Of a stretch of 6,927 bases of DNA, positions 1 to 3,846 are shown piece after piece. The stretch covers positions 1 to 6,927 of the forward strand of contig DASQVO010000469.1 of NCBI GenBank assembly GCA_035640715.1, given 5' to 3'. The stretch's first letter is position 1; each line of letters starts with the position of its first letter. The notes below the pieces were generated by a model. The model did not search any database, was not told the origin of the DNA, and saw only the letters and a list, made by a program, of their open reading frames with translations. A program made the translations under genes and the position numbers. This DNA is from DASQVO01 sp035640715. Lineage in GTDB: Bacteria; Actinomycetota; Actinomycetes; Streptosporangiales; Streptosporangiaceae.

Positions 1-695
1 GAGCGCCGCCTTGCTGATGGCCCGGGCTGCGAGGCGCCGGTCGCCGCAGGCCCGGGCGGCCGCTCGTCGGCCCACCGCTCGACCGTGTAGCTCACCGTCG
101 CCGCGACCGGGCGGAGCAGCGGATTCGCGGCCGCCGCGAGATAGGTCAGCGCGGTGAACAGGTAGTGATGACCCGCGGTGTGCGCGCGCTCATGCTCGAG
201 CAGCACATCGCGCTCGGCGGGCTCGAGCGCGTCGAGCATGCCGGCGGTGACCACGATGCGGCCCGGCCAGCCGGGCACCGCATACGCGTCCGCCGTGCCG
301 TCCGGCACCACGACGACCTGGCCTGAGCCGGGCAGGCAGCGGCCCTGGCGGGCCGCGGAGACCAGCGCGCGGGCGCGGCGCCACCCGGCACGGCAGGCGG
401 CCGCGGTGACCGCCGCGAGCAGTGCTCCGGCCGTCACGGCGGCGGTCAGCGACGCCGGATCGTGGCGCCGGATCACCTGCGCGGACATGTGGCCGAGATC
501 AGCCACCAGCGGGATGCGGAGAACGGCGGTGAAGGCGAGCAGCCCGAGTACGGCCGTGCTCAGCCCGGCGAGAGCGATCGCGGCGGCGGTCAGCAGCCAG
601 GTCGCGGCCTGCGGGGGGAGCCGGCTGGCGATGGGCCGTGCGCACGCCGCAGCCAGGAGCGGGACCGCGAGCGGCAGGTAGATGAGCACATGCAC
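1..695 (-). CDS. M56-family (BlaR1-like) membrane zinc metalloprotease, 3' end outside window, apparent frameshift near 60
   Basis: This gene encodes a membrane protease that, in the BlaR1/MecR1 family, cleaves or inactivates the BlaI-type repressor encoded just upstream. I start it at the GTG at 695, because GAGGGG lies 11 nt before it and the gap to the blaI stop is only 15 bp. The N-terminal 100 or so residues hold hydrophobic segments (about 3-18, 32-55, 83-101). The protease motif HERAH is at residues 168-172 on LLEHERAH, and the probable third zinc ligand is E206 in ERWADE, preceded by NPLLRP. The homologous frame ends at about residue 211. The continuation expected for the family (AARACGDRRLAARAISKAAL) is present in the next frame, one base out of phase. 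No extracellular penicillin-binding domain is visible, and short actinobacterial M56 proteins usually lack one. The family call is firm; the signal sensed is unknown. Confidence 0.85.
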   Translation of the reverse strand, partial: MHVLIYLPLAVPLLAAACARPIASRLPPQAATWLLTAAAIALAGLSTAVLGLLAFTAVLRIPLVADLGHMSAQVIRRHDPASLTAAVTAGALLAAVTAAACRAGWRRARALVSAARQGRCLPGSGQVVVVPDGTADAYAVPGWPGRIVVTAGMLDALEPAERDVLLEHERAHTAGHHYLFTALTYLAAAANPLLRPVAATVSYTVERWADERPPGPAATGASQPGPSARRR

Positions 696-710
696 GGGCG
701 TTGGTTCCCC

Positions 711-1118
711 TCAGTTCTGGCCGGCTTCCCCGGCGTCGCCGGCGTCGGCGAGCATCCGGCGCAGCAGTTGCTCGTCCGAGCGGGACAGGCCGGACACAAA
801 CCGGGCCAGCACGGCTTCGCGGTCGGGCTCCGCGGCCAGCACGTTCGCCATCCGGCGCGCCGCGAGCCCCGGCTCGTCGGCCACGGGGGCGTACAGGTAG
901 GCGCGCCCGGCCCGGGCCCGTTCCAGGACGCCCTTGGCGTGCAGCCGGGAAAGGATCGTCACCACCGTCGTGTAGGCGAGATCGCCGCCGAGGCGCTCAC
1001 GCACGGCGCCGGGCGACAGCGGCGTTCCCGCGGCGTGCAGCAGGCCCAGCACCGCGCTTTCCAGCTCGCCGGCGGCCCGCCGCGGGCCGCCGTCAGCCGG
1101 CCCGTTGTCCGTGTTCAT
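711..1118 (-). CDS. BlaI/MecI/CopY-family transcriptional repressor
   Basis: This is a 135-residue winged-helix repressor of the BlaI/MecI (penicillinase repressor) family, close to the usual length. A short charged N-terminus precedes the first helix (about 14-30, GELESAVLGLLHAAG). The recognition helix is about 48-65 (AYTTVVTILSRLHAKGVL), which carries the family's TTV-T-L-RL-KG signature. The wing is about 67-79 (RARAGRAYLYAPV). The C-terminal half (83-127) is the dimerisation helix region. R106-F107 in ARFVSGLS lies where BlaR1 cuts BlaI (Asn-Phe) in staphylococci, an alignment made by eye. The ATG has a modest GGAG 11 nt upstream. The gene is followed 15 bp later by the M56 protease, which is the usual repressor-protease operon. 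It probably binds the twin dyads at 1165-1199, and so may control both itself and the divergent dedA genes. Confidence 0.93.
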   Translation of the reverse strand: MNTDNGPADGGPRRAAGELESAVLGLLHAAGTPLSPGAVRERLGGDLAYTTVVTILSRLHAKGVLERARAGRAYLYAPVADEPGLAARRMANVLAAEPDREAVLARFVSGLSRSDEQLLRRMLADAGDAGEAGQN

Positions 1119-1164
1119 CGCGTGTTATGCTCCAGGGCCCTTCCGCAAGGCTGATGCGGTAACA

Positions 1165-1180
1165 TCTACGTACTTGTAGA
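1165..1180. promoter_or_regulatory. Dyad 1, candidate BlaI operator
   Basis: Perfect inverted repeat TCTAC-N6-GTAGA in the blaI/dedA divergent intergenic region. Symmetry continues one mismatch outward: AC at 1162-1163 on the left mirrors GT at 1182-1183 on the right. The CTAC...GTAG core resembles the TACTACA/TGTAGTA type of dyad known for mycobacterial BlaI. Assignment to this BlaI is inferred from position and repetition. Confidence 0.7.
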
Positions 1181-1183
1181 AGT

Positions 1184-1199
1184 TCTACGGATGCGTAGA
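1184..1199. promoter_or_regulatory. Dyad 2, candidate BlaI operator
   Basis: Second copy of the same dyad, TCTAC-N6-GTAGA, with the stem extended by one pair (TCTACG-N4-CGTAGA). Its centre is 19 bp from that of dyad 1, about two helical turns, so two repressor dimers could sit on the same or a nearby face of the DNA. It ends 10 bp before the ribosome binding site of the leader ORF, where a bound repressor would block rightward transcription. I could not assign convincing -35/-10 boxes in either direction. Confidence 0.7.
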
Positions 1200-1208
1200 G
1201 GATCTCCC

Positions 1209-1215
1209 AGAGGAA
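1209..1215 (+). promoter_or_regulatory. Ribosome binding site of the leader ORF
   Basis: AGAGGAA is placed 7-9 nt before the ATG at 1223. The same AGAGGAA string precedes dedA2 (1993-1999, ATG at 2009), so it appears to be a working signal in this genome. It lies about 93 nt from the dedA1 ATG, too far to serve that gene directly, and this is the main support for the leader ORF. Confidence 0.65.
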
Positions 1216-1222
1216 TTCTGCC

Positions 1223-1312
1223 ATGCCAGGGCCGAATGCCGGTAACGGCAGCGTCCACGTACTCCCGTCTCCGGGCCCCACCCCGCCCCCGGGCCCGCGG
1301 ACGGCCGCATGA
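1223..1312 (+). CDS. 29-residue proline-rich leader peptide, translationally coupled to dedA1
   Basis: This small ORF runs ATG to TGA over 30 codons and is too short for ordinary gene callers. It starts 7 nt after a good AGAGGAA ribosome binding site. Its TGA overlaps the dedA1 ATG in an ATGA arrangement, the classic layout for termination-reinitiation coupling. The peptide begins MPGPNAGNGSV and is rich in Pro and Gly, with PTPPPGP at residues 19-25. Runs of three prolines slow ribosomes and depend on elongation factor P, so a stall four to eight codons before the stop could tune dedA1 translation; that is inference. I know no homologue. The peptide itself may have no function beyond delivering ribosomes to dedA1. 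Confidence 0.5.
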   Translation: MPGPNAGNGSVHVLPSPGPTPPPGPRTAA

Positions 1313-1950
1313 CCGCGGCCCCGGCGCTGCCTGGCATCCTCGCGGCGATCGCGCCTTACCTGGCCCACTACGGGTATGTGGCAGTCGGGGGACTGCTGCT
1401 GGTGGAGGACTTCGGAGTGCCCGTACCGGGGGAGACGGTGATGATCGCCGCGGCCGTGTACGCGGGCACGGGCCGCATGAGCATCGTCGCGGTCGCCGTT
1501 ATCGCGCTGATCGCCGCGATCACCGGGGACAGCATCGGCTGGGCGATCGGCCGCTACGGGGGGCACCGGCTCCTCGCCCGCTTCGGCCGCTACGTGCTGC
1601 TCACGCCGCCGCGCGTTGCCCGGGCGGAAAAGTTCTTCGCCCGGCACGGGACCAAGATCGTGCCCGTCGCCCGCTTCTTCGACGGCCTCCGCCAGGCCAA
1701 CGGGATCATCGCCGGCATGTCCGGCATGCCGTGGCCCAGGTTCCTGGCGCTGAATGCTCTGGGTGCCGCCCTGTGGGTCGGCGCGTGGACCACGGCCGGT
1801 GACCTGGCCGGCCACCACATCGGCACCCTGTATACGGTGATCACCCGGTACGGGACCTACGAACTGGCCATACTGGCCGTGCTCGCCGTCGCGCTGTGCG
1901 TACGCTTCGCGGTGCGCCGTCTGCGGGTGCGCCGCCGCTGCAACACTTGA
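1309..1950 (+). CDS. DedA/VTT-family integral membrane protein (first of two)
   Basis: A 213-residue DedA (SNARE-associated/VTT domain) inner-membrane protein. Family members with known roles (such as UptA and PopT) move lipid carriers or phospholipids between membrane leaflets. Visible family marks are an acidic re-entrant segment E33-D34-FGVPVPGE (to 42), a second glycine/acidic step at G73-D74 (TGDSIGWAIGRYGG), FARHG at 110-114, and the ARFFDGLRQANGIIAG loop at 121-136 with R122 and R128. The prolines usual in this loop are replaced here (D125, N131), as in a subgroup common in actinobacteria. The tail (from about 199) is strongly basic and probably cytoplasmic. The ATG at 1309 is the only plausible start, since an in-frame TAA lies at 1243-1245 with no ATG, GTG or TTG after it. 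It has no good ribosome binding site of its own and overlaps the leader ORF stop. The transported substrate is unknown. Confidence 0.9.
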   Translation: MTAAPALPGILAAIAPYLAHYGYVAVGGLLLVEDFGVPVPGETVMIAAAVYAGTGRMSIVAVAVIALIAAITGDSIGWAIGRYGGHRLLARFGRYVLLTPPRVARAEKFFARHGTKIVPVARFFDGLRQANGIIAGMSGMPWPRFLALNALGAALWVGAWTTAGDLAGHHIGTLYTVITRYGTYELAILAVLAVALCVRFAVRRLRVRRRCNT

Positions 1951-2008
1951 TCAGCCGGACATCCGCCGGCCGGGACCCTGACCACGACATCCAGAGGAAA
2001 GCGAGCAC

Positions 2009-2674
2009 ATGCAGCACTTCATCGCCACCTACGGCTACCTGGCCATATTCCTGCTGATGCTGTTGGAATCGGCGTGCATCCCGATTCCGTCGGAACTGAC
2101 CATGGCCTTCGGCGGCGCGCTCGCCGCGGGGGCGGTGGCCAGTACGCACCTCAATCTCGTTCTTGTGATCGTCATGGGTGTGGCCGGGAACGTCGTCGGC
2201 AGCTACATCGCCTGGGCGGTCGGCCTGTACGCCGGCCAGGCGGCGCTGCGCCGCTGGGGACGCCGGATCTGGCTGCGCGAGCACGACATCGACCGCGCGA
2301 ACGCCTGGTTCGAGCGGCATGGCCCGATGGCCGTACTGATCGGCCGCCTGCTGCCGGTCGTGCGGACCTTCATCTCGCTGCCGGCCGGGTTCGCCGGGAT
2401 GCGCCCGCTGAAGTTCGGTGTGTACACCACCATCGGCTGCATCCCGTGGACGGCCGCGATCGCCGGGGCCGGCTACGCCGTCGGCGCCAACTGGCAGTCG
2501 ATCGCCAACGGCTTCCACGGCCCCACCTACATCATCGCCGCCATCGTCGTCGTGGGCGTGGTCATCGCCCTCTGGCGCTGGGGCCGCAAGCGCCGGGCCG
2601 AGTTCCGGGCTGAGGAAGAGGAAGGCCGCAGCTCAGCCAGGCACGCGAGCCCGGCCGCGGACAGGTACCGCTGA
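2009..2674 (+). CDS. DedA/VTT-family integral membrane protein (second of two)
   Basis: A 221-residue DedA-family membrane protein, closer to the canonical form than its neighbour. Features in order are E20 followed by IPIPSE (24-29), AGNVVGSYIAWAVGLYAG (59-76), FERHG (101-105), and the classic loop GRLLPVVRTFISLPAG (112-127) with R113, P116, R119 and P125. A last membrane helix spans about 173-189. The final 30 residues form a soluble tail with an acidic stretch (EEEE near 202-205) and many Arg, rich in Ala and Ser. The ATG is preceded by AGAGGAAA with 8 nt spacing. It lies 58 bp after dedA1 on the same strand with no obvious terminator between, so the two are probably co-transcribed. The difference in the active loop suggests the two paralogues handle different lipids or form a mixed assembly (inference). 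Confidence 0.92.
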   Translation: MQHFIATYGYLAIFLLMLLESACIPIPSELTMAFGGALAAGAVASTHLNLVLVIVMGVAGNVVGSYIAWAVGLYAGQAALRRWGRRIWLREHDIDRANAWFERHGPMAVLIGRLLPVVRTFISLPAGFAGMRPLKFGVYTTIGCIPWTAAIAGAGYAVGANWQSIANGFHGPTYIIAAIVVVGVVIALWRWGRKRRAEFRAEEEEGRSSARHASPAADRYR

Positions 2675-2694
2675 GGGCCGGGATGGCCGCCTCA
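2672..2694. terminator. Possible bidirectional terminator hairpin at convergent gene ends
   Basis: TGAGG (2672-2676) pairs with CCTCA (2690-2694), and GCC (2677-2679) pairs with GGC (2685-2687), leaving a 5-nt loop and a 2-nt bulge. The stem includes the stop codons of both convergent genes: dedA2 on the plus strand and the hydrolase on the minus strand. There is no T-run, which is common for terminators in high-GC actinomycetes. In DNA this rich in G and C, such a stem could arise by chance. Confidence 0.3.
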
Positions 2695-3546
2695 CCCCGG
2701 CGGCACGGGCGGGGCCACGGGCGGGGGAGCGCCCGGGGCCTCGCCCCGCAGGAACTGGATGTACCGCCCGGCTGAGCTTTCCAGCACGCGGCGGGCGTCC
2801 CGCCGGATCGCCGGCTCCCACCAGCCGCCATAGATCCGGTCGAACTGGTATGGGCGCACCGCGCCGATGACGGCGCGGACCGACGTCTCCGGCAGCGGCA
2901 GCCGGTTCGGTGCGCTCCACACGAACGTGATCCGGTCCTCGCCCGGCGTTACGAAGATCGTGTCGCCGGTCAGCAGCACCCCGGCGCCGCCCGCGCCGGC
3001 GGCCCAGTGCACGACGGCGCTGCCCGGGAAGTGCCCGCCGCACTGGATCAGGGTGACGCCGGGCAGGACCGCCAGCGTGCCCGACCAGATCCGGACCGAG
3101 GGACTGGGGCGGGTGATCCACGAGGCATCCGCCTCCGGCACCAGGATGTCCGCGCCGAAGGCGTGGCCCCACTCGGCCATCGCGCCGTAGAAGTGCGGAT
3201 GGCTGGCGCTCACCGCGCGCAGCCCACCTGCCCGCCTGACCTCGCTGATGGCATGCTCGTCGAGGAAGCCGGGAGGATCCCACAGCAGGTTGCCCTCGGG
3301 CGTGGTCACCACCAGCGCGCGCTGGCCGATGCCGACCGGGGGGTCCACCCCGACACCGAGGAGGCCGGGCTCCACTTCGCGGATGTCGCTGCGATGCCCG
3401 GCGGCGGCCAGCTCCGCCAGCGTGGCCCATCGCTGCCCGGCCGGCGGCACCCACTGCCGCTCGTCCGAGCAGATCACGCAGGACGAAGGCGGGGAATCCG
3501 TATCCGGATAGTGGTTACCGCAGGTGACGCAGATCCAGACAGGCAA
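2692..3546 (-). CDS. MBL-fold-like metallo-hydrolase with N-terminal zinc ribbon
   Basis: A 284-residue predicted cytoplasmic protein. Residues 1-40 form a rubredoxin-like zinc ribbon with C6-x2-C9 and C23-x2-C26, followed by QWVPPAGQRW. Residues 55-245 look like a metallo-beta-lactamase fold: VTTPEGNLLWDPP (80-92), SASHPHFYGAMAEW (113-126) where the HxHxDH loop should be, QCGGHFPGSAVVHW (168-181), and LLTGDTIF (191-198). H116, H118, H172 and D195 can be seen, but the Asp-His pair of HxHxDH is replaced by Tyr-Gly, and the usual last His is not evident at RIYGGWWE. Metal binding may thus be altered. The substrate is unknown. The C-terminus is a Pro-rich tail (APGAPPPVAPPVPPG). The start is TTG, chosen because GGGAGG lies 7 nt upstream and the zinc ribbon begins immediately after. 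It converges on dedA2 with 17 bp between stop codons, so it is unlikely to share that promoter. Confidence 0.8.
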   Translation of the reverse strand: MPVWICVTCGNHYPDTDSPPSSCVICSDERQWVPPAGQRWATLAELAAAGHRSDIREVEPGLLGVGVDPPVGIGQRALVVTTPEGNLLWDPPGFLDEHAISEVRRAGGLRAVSASHPHFYGAMAEWGHAFGADILVPEADASWITRPSPSVRIWSGTLAVLPGVTLIQCGGHFPGSAVVHWAAGAGGAGVLLTGDTIFVTPGEDRITFVWSAPNRLPLPETSVRAVIGAVRPYQFDRIYGGWWEPAIRRDARRVLESSAGRYIQFLRGEAPGAPPPVAPPVPPG

Positions 3547-3553
3547 AGCGCTT

Positions 3554-3559
3554 CCTCCC
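3554..3559 (-). promoter_or_regulatory. Ribosome binding site fixing a TTG start
   Basis: On the minus strand GGGAGG occupies 3559-3554, leaving AAGCGCT (7 nt) before the TTG at 3546-3544. It is the strongest Shine-Dalgarno match in the window. It supports the rare TTG codon as the real start of the zinc-ribbon hydrolase. Confidence 0.75.
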
Positions 3560-3617
3560 GATTCCCTCGATCCGGCTGGTGGATAACGCTCACTGATGAA
3601 AATGCTGAATGAATAGA

Positions 3618-3679
3618 TGGTGGCAGTCTGGGTAGGGCAACGCCACCAGGGGACTCCTGGACGGCCTGACTGCCGTCCA
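3618..3679. other. Cluster of inverted repeats in the hydrolase/glycosidase divergent region
   Basis: Three adjacent inverted repeats are visible. TGGTGGC (3618-3624) pairs with GCCACCA (3642-3648). CCAGG (3646-3650) pairs with CCTGG (3656-3660). TGGACGGC (3658-3665) pairs with GCCGTCCA (3672-3679) around a 6-nt loop. GGCAGTC (3622-3628) could also pair with GACTGCC (3668-3674), so some of these stems exclude each other. No T-run follows. They could be operators for the minus-strand hydrolase, a structured leader, or chance pairing in GC-rich DNA. Confidence 0.35.
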
Positions 3680-3785
3680 CTGCCTCGTCACTGAACTGCA
3701 GGGAACCGGGACACCGGACTGGGGGCCGCGCTTCGAGGCCAAGCCACGTGTAAGAATGCCGGGAGCGGATAGCCGCGGTCGGCCG

Positions 3786-3818
3786 GTCCGGACGCGAACC
3801 GGATGAACGCGTCCGGAC
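3786..3818. promoter_or_regulatory. 11-bp perfect inverted repeat upstream of the debranching enzyme, candidate operator
   Basis: GTCCGGACGCG (3786-3796) is mirrored exactly by CGCGTCCGGAC (3808-3818) around an 11-nt spacer. Each arm contains the self-complementary octamer GTCCGGAC, so the element is a palindrome of palindromes with the two octamers 25 bp apart. A further GTCCGG follows at 3820-3825 and ACCGGAT sits in the spacer. It ends 16 bp before the proposed -10 box, overlapping where the -35 region should be. That fits a repressor or activator site controlling the glycosidase gene. The binding protein is unknown. Confidence 0.5.
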
Positions 3819-3840
3819 AGTCCGGTACGTCCCCTAGCCT
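3814..3840 (+). promoter_or_regulatory. Possible promoter giving a leaderless mRNA
   Basis: TAGCCT at 3835-3840 fits a -10 box (TAnnnT) and ends 6 nt before the ATG at 3847, so transcription would begin at or next to the start codon. A weak -35 candidate, CGGACA (3814-3819), lies inside the palindromic element with a short 15-bp spacer. No usable ribosome binding site precedes the ATG (only GGGA two bases away), which agrees with a leaderless transcript, a common form in actinobacteria. Confidence 0.4.
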
Positions 3841-3846
3841 GGGATT

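Noticed and set aside
462..1154. A 230-codon plus-strand open frame opposite blaI and M56.
   Set aside because: It reads as low-complexity Gly/Arg/His/Gln antisense of two clearly identified genes.
1191..1802. A 203-codon plus-strand open frame over dedA1.
   Set aside because: It is Arg/Pro/Gly-rich with no family character. It is an out-of-frame shadow of dedA1 in GC-rich DNA.
2633..3454. A 273-codon minus-strand frame within the hydrolase gene.
   Set aside because: It is a shadow frame. The zinc-ribbon/MBL reading in the neighbouring frame carries all the motifs.
3595..3615. Tiny ORF (ATGAAAATGCTG..., six codons) in the AT-richer part of the 3547-3846 spacer.
   Set aside because: It has no ribosome binding site and is too short to support; it is probably chance.
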